From Intoshia linei (Eukaryota > Orthonectida > Rhopaluridae): a stretch of 64,000 bases of DNA. A program made the position numbers and the translations under genes. Below, piece after piece: positions 1-11,668 of this stretch (position 1 is its first letter; each line of letters opens with the position of its first letter). The stretch lies in assembly GCA_001642005.1 (NCBI GenBank), contig LWCA01000028.1, positions 1 through 64,000 of the forward strand. Reading direction: 5' to 3'. A model generated the notes under the pieces. The model worked only from the letters and a program-made list of their open reading frames with translations, had not been told where the DNA came from and made no database searches.

Positions 1-2787
1 TATAGATACGCAATATTATACATCATATTTGAATATTAATTAATTCTGAGTAACTTTAACATAATGTTGACGATAATTTAAATCCATTTATAAGAGTATT
101 TAATTAATTAGTTAATAATAAGGCTTTAAAATTATTGCTTAGATTACATATTTTTAAAAATCATTTTGCTAATAATATACAGTCTCAAATAAGGCTCACT
201 GTTTTAGAAAAATTTTATAGCTCAGAGAAAACGTAAAGTATTGTACTTTAGTAGTGACACTTTCAATTGTTCACTTTGAATAATCTTTCGAAATAATTTT
301 ATGAAATAGTTTGGCTTTTATTTTGTGAAATTTAAGTTTTTATGAAGTGAAAATGTTATGTAAATTTTAGTAAAAATGAATAGTCTCGTAAGGGTTAAAA
401 TTCTCATAATTAGGTTAAATTCCAGAAAAAATAAAATTGTAAATACCGATAATTTATTTCTGAATGTAGTGGTATATATTCAGTATCGGCTTTCGATGAG
501 TAAAAAATAATTTTTATCAATAAATTATTAAATTAATGAACTCAACACTTAACCCTTTGAGGAATATTCATTATTTCAAAATGAGTTATATTGTAAAATG
601 TAAAAAAAAACTACCTGAAAATTCCAACATGCTATTTTTGCACTAATCTATCCTTTTTAGATTGTTTAATTAAATTTTAATGTATATAGATTTTAGGACT
701 ATATATATTAATAATAATTATTTAATTTTTTTTTTTAATACTGTAATTTTTATCAAAAAAGGGTAAATATTAAATTTTTTTTGGAAAAAGCTGAATTTGA
801 TTATTTTTTAAATTTGACCGTATGGGCTTATCAATTTCAAATTATTCATATACGAAATTTTGATAAGGATCGTGTGTAAACATAGTAGACAATTTAATAA
901 TATTGATCAGCTGACTCAAATTATATTATGAAAATGGAAAAATACCCATTAAGATGTTATTCAAAGTGTGGTCACTTCAATGAATAATAGATAAATTGAA
1001 CTTATGCTAAATAAAGGAGGAAAAACACATTATTAAATTGTATATTGTATAACCATTTTTTATTTATTGGCCTTTGTTTATTTCGCGGCTAATTATCGAT
1101 TTTGTCTGAAAACATTTCATAGAAAGGTGACAGTATAAAAATAAAAGAAAAAAGTTAATTTACATTATTTTGGTAGTAAATACTTTATTTTTAGTAATAC
1201 ATACTTTATTAGTTTATTATTATTATTATATTATTATTTATTATAAAAGTGAAAAATTTTACCCATAAATTCAAATGAAGATAAAAAGAAGAGAGTAAGA
1301 ATATGTTAGATTTCGATGTCGCATGAGGAGTTTGATGAAATTAATCTTTCTTAATATAAAAAGGTTAATTTGCAAAAGCTTTCTTTAAAAACATCACAAA
1401 AATCTCTCTGCAATAATGGAAAAATTTGTGGATGTTTTTTGAGGAATGACATTTTAAAAACAAGAGTTATTAATTATTATAAGAACAAGATGGAAGTTTG
1501 TATTTTTAAAAAATATCCAGAACAAACCTGATATTAAGAAAAAAATATTGTAGAATTTGTTTATAATTTACTAAAATCAAGTATTTACTACCAAAATAAC
1601 GTTAAATTACCGGGTAACCAGAAAAATAATGCTATCAACAAGTGCACTTTATATTACCTTTTTTGATAGAGTTGAACTAATCATGAAAATTAACTTTAAT
1701 AGACAAAAAAATAACATAAAATGGTTGGACCTATGTTTATTGCACGAACTGTATGGTCTTACGTGTAAAATGAGTTCCCCATGCCTGTATTAGTTATTGC
1801 TAATGCAATTTTTATTGGAAGCCAGAATTACCTTTTTAAGGTAAATTTAAAAAGCCTTAGTTTATTTTTCCAACATTTTTACATTTTCTAATATTAAAAT
1901 TGCTCATACCGTGTAGTGCAGCCGTGTCAAACTAGCGGTCCGCGGGCTAAATAGTCTCTTTAATTTTAATTGAAATTCAAATTGCTCGGTTAAATTTAAG
2001 TGCGACCCGCCGCAATTTTATAAGTTACATAATTTTATAAAACAAATTCTGGATAGTTTTAAAAATCATGAGCATTATTATCTATCGCAACTCGAAAAAC
2101 TTTAAATTAATTATAACATCTGTCTAAAATTAAAAATTCTGCCCTCGCCAGAGTTACAAGCTGTAGCTGCTGTTTGTACGAAGTACATAACAGCCAAGCT
2201 AATATTGAATTTAAATGGACATTTAATTAATTTAAAGTTTTCATCTTTCTAATAAATTCGTTAAATTTCTAGGTCTTACATGTGGGGGTTATCCTAACGG
2301 TTAAGAAACATGAACTAGCTGCTGATACACTGCTGTACAAAGTACATAAGTCATGCTAGTAACACATACAATGTAATGGATCATTAATTTAAAAAAATAT
2401 ATATAATAGCATGCCAATGCATTAAAACATAATTATATAATATAACAATTAATATATTAAAAAACATAATGGAACAAAAAGCGCATAGTATATTAAGTGT
2501 GTATTATTTTCAAATAAAATGTAAAGATACTTTACTCAAGTACTCAACATGATCATTCCCAAATATCTCAATAGAATTTATGTGTAAATAAATACTAATG
2601 AGCTAAATTGAATTTTATTCAATATTTGTATATTTTAAAACTGAAAAATGTATTTAAGGTCAGTTAATTATATTTAGAAATAGTTTCATTTAAAATATAA
2701 ACAGTAATCTATTAATTGGATTTTTAAATTAAATTAAATTATATATTGACCTCTTCTATTAAAAAATTTTAAAATATAAATTAAGAC
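1..2787. other. Gene-free AT-rich stretch with repeat fragments
   Basis: No coding region could be supported. It contains a short terminal-inverted-repeat element (1151-1612), a GC-richer hAT-like fragment around 1915-2010 (wording like the element at 45850) and, near 2145-2200, one copy of a dispersed repeat with core TGCTGTTTGTACGAAGTACA that recurs near 5210, 7510, 10410 and 45665. The rest is simple A/T sequence, partly the presumed upstream region of the Kelch gene at 2788. Confidence 0.6.
1151..1612. mobile_element. Short TIR element (MITE-like)
   Basis: About 30 bp at 1155-1183 (core TATTTTGGTAGTAAATAC) reappears as its reverse complement at 1581-1610, with about three mismatches. The roughly 400 bp between the arms has only broken reading frames. 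This is the structure of a non-autonomous DNA transposon. No clear target duplication was found, so the exact ends and superfamily are unknown. Confidence 0.55.
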
Positions 2788-5174
2788 ATGAGCCAAAAAA
2801 ATATATCAGAGATACCTGCAAAAGGTAAAATGATAAATATACAAAGTAGCAATATTGAGAAACCATGTTCCGTTTTTGTAAAACCAAAACCTCAACCTCA
2901 ATCTGAAAAAACAGTAATGGTATACAAAAAATGTTTGTTTTTAATTGATAGGAATGGAGGTGGCAATACGTTTGTATTTATGCTACATGGACAAATATAC
3001 AAGCACCATGTTTCAAAAATTTCAAAACAAAATTTATCTGAAAGTGATACATTCATACCTGATACATGTGATGATTATGTTGATTTTGTCAATACACCAA
3101 AAATTGAAATGGCTAAAAAATTTAAATTGTGGTGGCCATACACCTATAGAATTAGACAATTTTCTTCCGTCTCTGTTAAAAATTACATTTATATTTCGGG
3201 TGGATACGACATGATCAATAACATTGTTTTAAATCGAATTATTCGGTAAATTTACATAATACTTAACTTATACATTAACTCTTTTGTTGGTTTTAATTTA
3301 ATTTCATTGTAGATACGATATCAATAAAAATACATGGCTAGAGTTGACCCATATGAATAAACCGCGAATGAATCATGCTTCAACCATTTTTAGAAATACA
3401 TTAATTGTTGCGGGTATTATGGCATTTATATATTTTTATGATCAAATCTTTATCCAGAACAGTGTTAGCTTTAATTTTGTGAGAAATATGGCGAATTTTT
3501 TTTAAATTTTAAAAACTTTGCGGCAAAATACAGAACAAAAAACAAAACTGGAGAAGTATCAGTTTGGATAGACCTAGTACAACATTTAAAAATTCCATAA
3601 CTTTGTTATCAGGGTTTTGGCACTATACCTCAAAAATTTCCACCAAAACTTGTAAAATGTCAAATATTTCTGATTTTAATTAGAATTTATATTGAACTAC
3701 AGTTGTAGCTTGACTGTTTTGTTCCAAGTTCATAACAATACCTAGCACTGCCGACGAGGACTTTTTTAATTATATCAAAAAATAAATCCAATAATTAAAT
3801 CTTATATAAAAATGCTATTATTCATTATTAACAATCCTATTATAATAAATAATAATAATTATAATTATATTAAAATATTGTGAGAAACTCTGGTCTAGGG
3901 CAGAGGTGGTGGAAGCATTTACTGTTCGAAGGTCGCACTAACGTCCCAAAAAAATTTAATAAAGCCGCAACTTTCTAAATAAAATTTAATAAAATACAAT
4001 AGTGCTTCTCATAGGTTTACTGGTCATCCAAGAGTGAATAATATATTTTTAAGCATATTTTATTTAATTTACAATTTATTTTTATTTATTTTATTTGTAG
4101 TTAAATCTTGTGAGAAAAAACCAAAATTTTGCTAAACCTTTAATGAAAAATCCCCTTTTACCAAAATTTTAGATTAAAAATCTCTCTATCTGATTTCAAA
4201 AGTAAAAACCTAATTTTACCAACCCTCAAGGAAAAAAACCACTTTTACCAACATTTTTATGAAAAATCCCATTTTACCAAAAATTGCATGCGGCCTTAAT
4301 GACGGACTTTTCCTATCTCTGGTCTAGGGTATATGGATTAATGATTATAACTTATAACCAAATAAATGATAAAAATTACTGATTTACATAAGCTTCATTG
4401 TAATATTTAGGTGGTGAAACAAATATTGGAAAATTTACTGCATCATGCGAAAAATATGACTTTGAAACTGACTGTTGGTACACTTTTTCTAATTTACCAC
4501 TATACATGTCTGGACACTCTATATTAAATTATAACGATAAATATCTATTCGTTAGTGGAGGATATGACAATAATAAAATTTTAAACCACTTGATGTATAT
4601 TGTGTTTAATTATGTGACTACATAAAGATTTTAGAATGTATGAAAATTTAAATTGGATAGAATTAGATAAACACTACCCAGTTAAAATGCGAACAGCAAA
4701 AGAAAATCATGGAATGGCTTTTTATGATGGTCGGCTTATATTTATGGGAGGTAATGAAATAATGAAGTATAATTTCAAATAATGATACAATTGATTATTG
4801 TAATAAATATAATATTATAATTGTAATATTGGATTGCAATCTTTCATTAAAACATTTCAGGTAATAAAATGGAAAAGAAGCATAAAATGACATTGAATAC
4901 AATTGAATCAATAACTATTGATATTAAATTCGATAAGGCATTAGAAAATGGAGACATTATTACACCTTGGGATTATAATTTTCCTAAATTTCTATATGGT
5001 AGACACAGTTTTGGAGTATTTCAATTTGGAAAATACATTTTTTGTTTTGGAGGAACTAATGAAGAAAAATCAGAGTTTATTAAACAAATCGAATATATTG
5101 ATATGGAAAAGAAAAAAAGTTTTATTGCTCTTCGGGTTACAGGTGATGGTATGTTTTTATTTTTAATTATATAA
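2788..5174 (+). CDS. Kelch-repeat beta-propeller protein
   Basis: Reconstructed exons are about 2788-3245, 3313-3413, 4411-4594, 4635-4750 and 4861-5148. If the last donor is not used, reading runs to a stop ending at 5174. The joined protein has at least five Kelch blades marked by Gly-Gly pairs: YIYISGGYD, LIVAGGET, YLFVSGGYD, LIFMGG and IFCFGGTNE, each followed by a variable loop and often Tyr/Trp (KNTWLEL, DCWYTF, NWIEL). No BTB or BACK domain is visible in the N-terminal 100 residues, so it is not a clear KLHL cullin adaptor in this model. The intron 3414-4410 was enlarged by a hAT-type insertion. The 3' end is uncertain and further exons may exist. Kelch propellers are protein-interaction platforms; the specific role is unknown. 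Confidence 0.7.
3901..4321. mobile_element. Non-autonomous hAT-type element with perfect 8-bp TSD
   Basis: GTCTAGGG occurs immediately on both sides (3893-3900 and 4322-4329). The element starts CAGAGGTGG and ends CTATCTCTG, giving short imperfect terminal inverted repeats. The 8-bp duplication and CAG..CTG ends are typical of hAT. The interior (about 4120-4290) is a run of degenerate units resembling AAAAATCCCATTTTACCAA, the same sequence that forms long arrays elsewhere in the window. It lies in an intron of the Kelch gene. Confidence 0.85.
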
Positions 5175-5389
5175 TTAAAAATAATATAATGTAATATACT
5201 AAGTTGACTGTTATGTACTTCGTACAAACAGTATCCTAGCTCTGCCAAGGGCAGACATTATAATTCTGCCTAAAAATAAAATATATAGAAAAAGTAATAA
5301 ATAAAAAGAAAAGTACGAAGAATCAATTATATAGATTTCCACCAATATTTCTTTATTATAAATGTGTAGACGCTCAATGCACATTTTTT

Positions 5390-6910
5390 TTAATTGTAGA
5401 ATCAATATTTACATTTTCAATTTTTATTTTACAATTATATAATATCGAAATATTTTTGAAATATTGGTTGGTAATATATTAAAAATTATTTTTTTCCGGA
5501 AATGCGTAGATTTCTGTGATTGAAATTTTGTATTTATATCAACTGAAATACGCTGTATCAAAATTATCTCTTTTTTTAATTGTAGACCGTTAATTATTTA
5601 AAAATTTATATTTTACATTTTTATAATAGTTTCGAAACAAAACAAAATAAATACTAAAATGTTTTTTTTGATCGTGAAGGCGTAACTTTGTCAGATTGAA
5701 ATTTTTTCTGTGTGTTAACAGTATATAACTGTATCATCTGTACATTTTTTAAAATTATAGGGCTATTTTCATTTAAAAAAAAGGTAATATGTGGTTTTGA
5801 TTCTGATAATAAAGTTTTTTCAGGTTGCTATTTATGATAATGTTTATGATTTTAAAAACTATTCCAGAATTTATGTTATATAAAATTCTCAGAGTTTTTT
5901 AATTTTGATACAAAAGGGTAATGTAGGGTTTTGACCATAAAGATATAACATTGTAAAATTAAATATAATAATAATTTTAATATTTTGATGATTTTAATTT
6001 AATTTTTATCAGATTGTATATTTTTTATAGTTCTAGAACGGATTTGAAATTTAAAAAAAGGACAATTAAGGTTTTTGATCTTGAAGGACTTCATTTCTAA
6101 AAATTTAATTTGCGATAAAATATCACTCTCAGAAAACTGTAATAGAAATATAGAATATTTAAAACTCGACTCTTTTTACTTTATTAAATAAACTGGAACA
6201 AACAAATAAATAAACTGACATACATTTTTAACTAAATTACTTTACATATATCCTAACTTATATAAAAGGCTACGCGATTTTTGTGTGTATGTCTGTGTGT
6301 TCCACTTTATTGAAATAACCACCACTCTTAGAATTTTTTAAAGACCACATTTCAATTACAGTTTTTTCTAGGACGTAGAATAAGATAAATTTCAAGCTGC
6401 CAATTTCACATCTTACGGATCAAAAACCCCTGTTGTCCCTCTTTTTGAAAATCAAACGAGTTGGAGAATTTAAAAAAATATATACGCTGATACGGATTTT
6501 AAAATCATAAACATTATCATAAATTTAAATTTAAAAAAATTATATCTTCATGGCCAAAACCCAAAATTACCCTTCTTTTTTTAATGAAAACAGCCCTAGA
6601 ATTTCAAAAAAATTACAGGTTGTACAGATGTATCCTGTTACCACACACATATAATTTCAATCCGAATAAGTGACGACTTCACGGTTAAAATAGCATTTTA
6701 GTATTCATACATTTTTTTTCCAAAATATTTTATTAAAACATTAAAATGTGAAATAATTAACGGTTCGAAAATAAAAAAAAAAATTATTCTGATAGAGCTT
6801 ATTCCAGTTGATATAAATACAAAATTTTTCCCAGAAATCAACCATTCATGGTCACAAATAATTTTTAATACATTATCAACCAATATTTTTCAAATATTTC
6901 GATTAAAATC
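5390..6910. repeat. Foldback element: two ~0.7 kb arms in inverted orientation
   Basis: The left arm (about 5390-6190) and right arm (about 6240-6910) are diverged reverse complements around a centre near 6215. For example, the text around 5520-5570 (TATCAACTGAAATACGCTGT) is matched in reverse near 6800, and the blocks around 5680-5770 and 6600-6690 pair likewise. Single arms of the same family occur near 12690-13210, 31720-32045, 50020-50380 and 55230-55445, so this is a dispersed family with the foldback as one form. A shorter related piece with the TGTATGTCTGTGTG motif lies at 8540-8790 and about 20880. Confidence 0.7.
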
Positions 6911-7224
6911 AAAAATTGAAAATGTAATTGATCCTTACAATTTCAAAAAAATGTACATTATACGTTAAGATTTCCAATAAAGACATTGTAATGTTTAGAT
7001 AAGGAATATTCTGAAATATAATCCTTTGCAATAATAGTAAAATTTGACTGAAATGTTTATAAATTGAAGATTCAGTTTTATACAGATTAATACACAATTG
7101 GTATTTTTAAATATTTATTTAATTGGTACTAAATATATGTCATCACATTGAAAATGACAAAATGTGTTTTTATAATTTTATTTTTTTTGGAATTTATGTT
7201 ATTTATGACAATTTTTAGGATTGG

Positions 7225-7560
7225 ACTATTTTTACTTTATTTTTAATATTATACACACATTCTGTCTAATAAATTAAAAAAATGGGATAACAATTGTTTT
7301 TAAAATTCTTTACGCAAATTTTAACAAACAAAAAATTAAGATGGAGTAATTCACTTTATTGTAAAAAGTAATTTGATATGATGGCTCCACCTGAAACAAA
7401 TTTGGGAACCACTCCTATAAAGGATTGATAATAGTTAATAGTAGGATTTTTAAGTTAGATTTTCAATATTTCAATGAATTTATTTTTTTGGTATAATAAA
7501 AATGTGCCCTCGGCAGAGCTAGGTGCTGTTTGTACGTAGTACAAAACAGTCAAGCTAGTA
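7225..7560 (-). repeat. Inverted copy of the repeat at 10395-10700
   Basis: Reading the minus strand here gives the same order as the plus strand at 10395-10700: the TTTGTAC repeat core, then a block resembling AAATGCTACTATTCACTATT, then GGAGTGGTTTCCAAA (a hAT-like terminus) and about 150 bp of interior. The two copies bracket the DCAF4-like gene. Confidence 0.7.
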
Positions 7561-8253
7561 ATGTATAATTATTAGCAAGCTTTGGAAATTTGCAATGTGT
7601 TCAAGTTCCAGTCAACAATCAAACAATCTAATACCTTTTATACCAAAATTCCGTAACAAATCGATATTTATTTTTAATAAATTAAAATGATGTATATGTT
7701 TTTAATAAAAAAATATTTTAAAAGAAAATTTCTCTATGGTGGCTGATGTAAACCAACTGACTGTTAAGTGTAATAAATAGCTGATGAATATAATCTTCAA
7801 TATTTTTAAATTTTATTAAGTTATCTCAAAAAAACCAACTTGAATGGTCATTTTAATGTAGTGGTCATCGATTTTTATGGATTCTCATGACAAACATAAA
7901 ATTAAAATAATAGAATCGAAAAGCCAACGCAAAATAACCCATAAAATAACGAAATTTTTTTTTAAATCAGATTTTACATATTTGTATTGTGGTTTATATT
8001 AATTTACAGTTCCATACAACACTTTTTGTCGTCAAAATATACACTTTTTACGTATATATAATGTGAGTTTAACGATCTGTAAAAATTTAATATTATATAT
8101 CATTCTAATCCTTGTAGTGAGTAGATCAATAATAAATTAAAACTATTCGGTTATCTTGAAAAAATTTTCATTTTGTTACACCTTAGTTATATGTATGTTA
8201 ATAAAGTTCATTCTTTTTTACTCATTATCAAAATTTAAATGAAACTATAAATA

Positions 8254-10262
8254 ATGTGTAATGATCTTCCAGGATTTTACTACGATCCTATCACCAACAG
8301 ATATTTCCCTGAGAATCAAAATTGCAAGAAAAAACCTGTACCAAGTAAATTTATGACCAAATTTTTATTATCGTGTAAAATTTACAGTAAATATGAAAAA
8401 TTCAAATGATACCATAGGTTATTTCATTTGTCACCAATGATTTGTGTATCATTGAATTTTATCAAAATTTACAAAAACAAATAATTTAACTTTAAATACA
8501 CAATGCTACACTATCCTTAATAAGGTTACTTATATATATGTAGAATTGAATGTCTGTTTCTGTCTGTGATACCACTTATTTCAACAACTAGAGTCCAAGA
8601 ATTTTCAAAAACACAAATTCCGAGTCATTTTTTTCCAGGGGAGAAAGTTAGATAAATACTAATCTCAGAAACTTACATTTTCCCAGTCAAAAACCCCAAT
8701 TATCCTTTTTTTTAAATCAAACTAGTTCTAGAATTTTATAAAACCTACATGTACCTAGTAAAAGCTTTCCATCCATTTTTTATTTTCAAAAATAGTATCT
8801 ACAATTTTTAGAATTATCTAATTGGTATACAAAACATCAAATACACAAAAACAAAACTATAAGTAGTTATGAATATATCAATTCATTTTCGAATGGATCT
8901 ATTAATAATATCAATTTTGCATATTTAAAATATGCATCTTTTTTTAAATCTTTAAAATTGTCGAAAATTCGTTTGAAAAAAGACGATGACTATTTAAATA
9001 CTGAATATTTTGATTGGATATACATGTACCAACCGAATTGTGATACTAGAATTATGTTTTTGGCTTGGAATCGTATGAAATCAAAATTCGTTAATGGAGA
9101 TTTTAACATTAAATGCGAGGATTCTCTATGTTTTGAATTATTACACTATGAACAATTGGAATGGAATTGGGCCATTCAAACATCTTTATTAACTGTAAAT
9201 TCTTTTTTCGATATTATCCCGAGACCCCTAGATATAGTTACATTAGAGTATGGTAATTATGTGATTATTTTGACTAATCGACACTTTACTCACTTGATAA
9301 AGCTCAATATTGAAAATTTTGTTGTAGTGGACGCACAACTTTTGAAAAGGTATAGTTTGGAAAAGTATGGTACATTGTTGATATTGAATATTAAGGTACA
9401 AGAATGCTTCTATATTGACAGCTAAAATGAAAAACTTTTATTCTATAAGTGTAAACAAAAAAGCAAACATTTATAATGATGAATTTACAAAAATTAATAT
9501 TTTTAAAAAAGAAGCCTTTATTTCATGTCAATTGATTGACGATAAAGTATGATTCTATTTATATCTGTAGTATACTATATACACTTTTAGACTGTTTTTT
9601 ACGGTGATTATAATGGTAATATAAGTTTTTGTGATACGAGGACCAGTAACAATTCCACTTTAAAGAATACCATATTTTGTGATAAATACTTGTTGAATTC
9701 CATGTGCATTGAAGATTATATTTTATATACAACTGATATTTGCGATAAGGTAATAATTTAGTAAATACATTGTATTTGTATCGTGTCTACTTTTTTATTT
9801 ATTACTAAAAATTTTTTAAATGGCGAATGTGAACAATATTTTTCTAAAAATTTGTTGAAATCGTTTTTCGCAATTTTCTCACAAATTAACTAGGAGCCAA
9901 TTATAATTGTTGATAATATTTTTAGATTTTCGTTCACGATATACGAAATTTTTCCAAGCTTTGGGATAATAGTCAATTATTTCTAAAACACAACTGTGTA
10001 TCAAAATGTGTTCTCAGAAAATACAAAGAATACGTTTATTATAGTGATTTAATCTTTTTCGTTTTTAAATGTAAATTTAGTTGACCACAATAATTATTTA
10101 TTTGTTTTTAATAAACAAGGAAATATTGTGTATAGATATCAATTCAACGTTAATGTAAATGTTCATTTAAATCAAGTATTTATCTATGATATCTTGGATT
10201 TCCCACAAATACTTGCGTTTCATCAAGATGAGTTATTTTATTTGTACAAATACCAATTGTGA
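8254..10262 (+). CDS. DCAF4-like WD40 protein
   Basis: Likely exons: 8254-8344, 8812-9369, 9422-9546, 9591-9749, 9926-10043 and 10081-10262; all junctions are in phase. The N-terminus reads MCNDLPGFYYDPITNRYF, matching the N-terminal signature of DCAF4 (WDR21), a substrate receptor of CUL4-DDB1 ubiquitin ligases. The following ~400 residues look like weak WD repeats (a stretch with CDTR, HDIRNFSKLWD, and NNYLFVFNKQG near the end), but canonical WD dipeptides are mostly lost, so the protein is very divergent. The last intron (10044-10080) is 37 nt. The 9369/9422 junction is the least certain; without it the frame stops at 9425. Function as a ubiquitin-ligase receptor is inferred only from the N-terminal motif and overall layout. 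Confidence 0.6.
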
Positions 10263-10394
10263 TTATTATTGTATTGTAAATATAATGTATAAATGTTATT
10301 TTTGGTCCACATTCAAGACTATTAACTAGTGCTTCCAAATGAGCGATTCGAATCATTTTCAAAATAATAAAAATAATCATTTATATTTTTAACT

Positions 10395-10700
10395 AGTTAA
10401 CTTATTTACTACGTACAAATATCATCTAGCTCTGACCGATGGCACAGTTTTATTCTATAAAAAAATAAATTCAATAAGAAAATCTAACTTAAAAATGCTA
10501 CTATTCACTATTATCAATCCTTTAAAGGAGTGGTTTCCAAACTTATTTCACGTGGATCCGTCATATCACATAAATTTAATTTTAATTTAAAGTGAATTAT
10601 TCCATCTTAATTTTTTGTTAACATTTGTGTAAAGAATTTTAAAAATAATTGTTATCACATTTTTTTAATTTATTAGACAGAATGAATGTATAATCTTAAT
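10395..10700 (+). repeat. Repeat paired with inverted copy at 7225-7560
   Basis: Same composite sequence as 7225-7560 in opposite orientation: a degenerate TTTACTACGTACAAAT core, an AT-rich block, then GGAGTGGTTTCCAAAC and the start of a hAT-like element that continues into the decayed transposase region downstream. Confidence 0.7.
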
Positions 10701-11668
10701 GAATAAAATAAATGCTAAATGTGAACGCCTTTTCAAAAAATTCTGTATTGATAATAATGATAAAGATATGTGCGATTATTGTTACATGCTGATATTAGAT
10801 GGCTATCAAAGGGAAATTGTTTAAAAAAGTTTATGGAATTATTTGGTTCTATCAGTCAATGTTAAGAAAATAAACCTGAACTGGACCTTCTTCTGACTAC
10901 TGATGGAAAAACATATATGAGCTATTTAACTGATATGTTTGAAAAATTAAATACATTGAATAAGAATCTATAAGGAAGAGATAAGACGCTCGTAGAATTA
11001 AAAAATCATATATTTGGATTTATTTCACTATTAGATGTTTATATAGAAAATATTTCATCCAATAATTATAGTCATTTCTTGGGGTTAAATAAATTATGTT
11101 AGAGAATTAGCAAAAAAACAATATTATATCATTTTAATATACGTTTTGAAGATATTAAACTTATGCATATTCGATTGTGGTTGACGCAAATTTTTTTGAT
11201 AGATTTATTAAATGTAAATATCAAATACCAAAAAGAATTGCATGATAAATCTTTACAAACTGTATTTAGCATCAAAGGAACTATGATGTGGCCTACTGAA
11301 ACTTTCAAAAATTATCTGACTTCAACTACTTTTGCTAGTATTGCTTTGTTACCATTTCCATCCTCTTATTCACAGAATGCTGGTTTAGTGCAGTTTTATA
11401 CGTACTGACAAAAAAATAAATAGACTACAAATTTCAAAAACGGGACATCTAGGATTAAAGTTTACAACATCTGTACTTAATATTAATAAACTCTGTCAGA
11501 ATCGTCAGGTTCAAATGTCTCATTAATTCCAAAAAATAAATACATTATTATTGTTTTTATCATTATTTTATTATAATTCGCTCGAATTTTTTTTCAGTGG
11601 GGCCTGGGATTTTTTTTAACGTAAAAATGGGGTGTAGCATAAAAAACATTGGGAAACACTGGTATATA
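10531..11668 (+). pseudogene. Decayed hAT (ZBED5-like) transposase
   Basis: Broken frames on the plus strand keep recognisable hAT transposase pieces: CERLFKKFCIDNNDKDMCDY near 10720, and TSTTFASIALLPFPSSYSQN near 11330-11390, which matches the C-terminal hAT dimerisation region of ZBED5/FAM200-type elements. Several stops and frame changes interrupt it. The right end reads AAACATTGGGAAACACTGG, a CAGTGTTTCCC-type terminus. The same transposase C-terminus occurs on the minus strand inside the element at 33329-33979. Confidence 0.75.

Larger units (their letters stand above)
5175..8253. other. Intergenic stretch made of repeats
   Basis: It holds a large inverted repeat (about 5390-6910), a fragment that is the inverted copy of 10395-10700 (about 7225-7560), a copy of the TGCTGTTTGTAC repeat at about 5210-5260, and AT-rich sequence before the DCAF4-like start at 8254. 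I see no supported gene, although unrecognised 3' exons of the Kelch gene cannot be excluded. Confidence 0.6.

Noticed and set aside
9391..9420. Very short intron of about 26 nt in the DCAF4-like gene
   Set aside because: That junction would bring a stop into frame. The donor at 9370 gives a 52-nt intron and keeps the frame.
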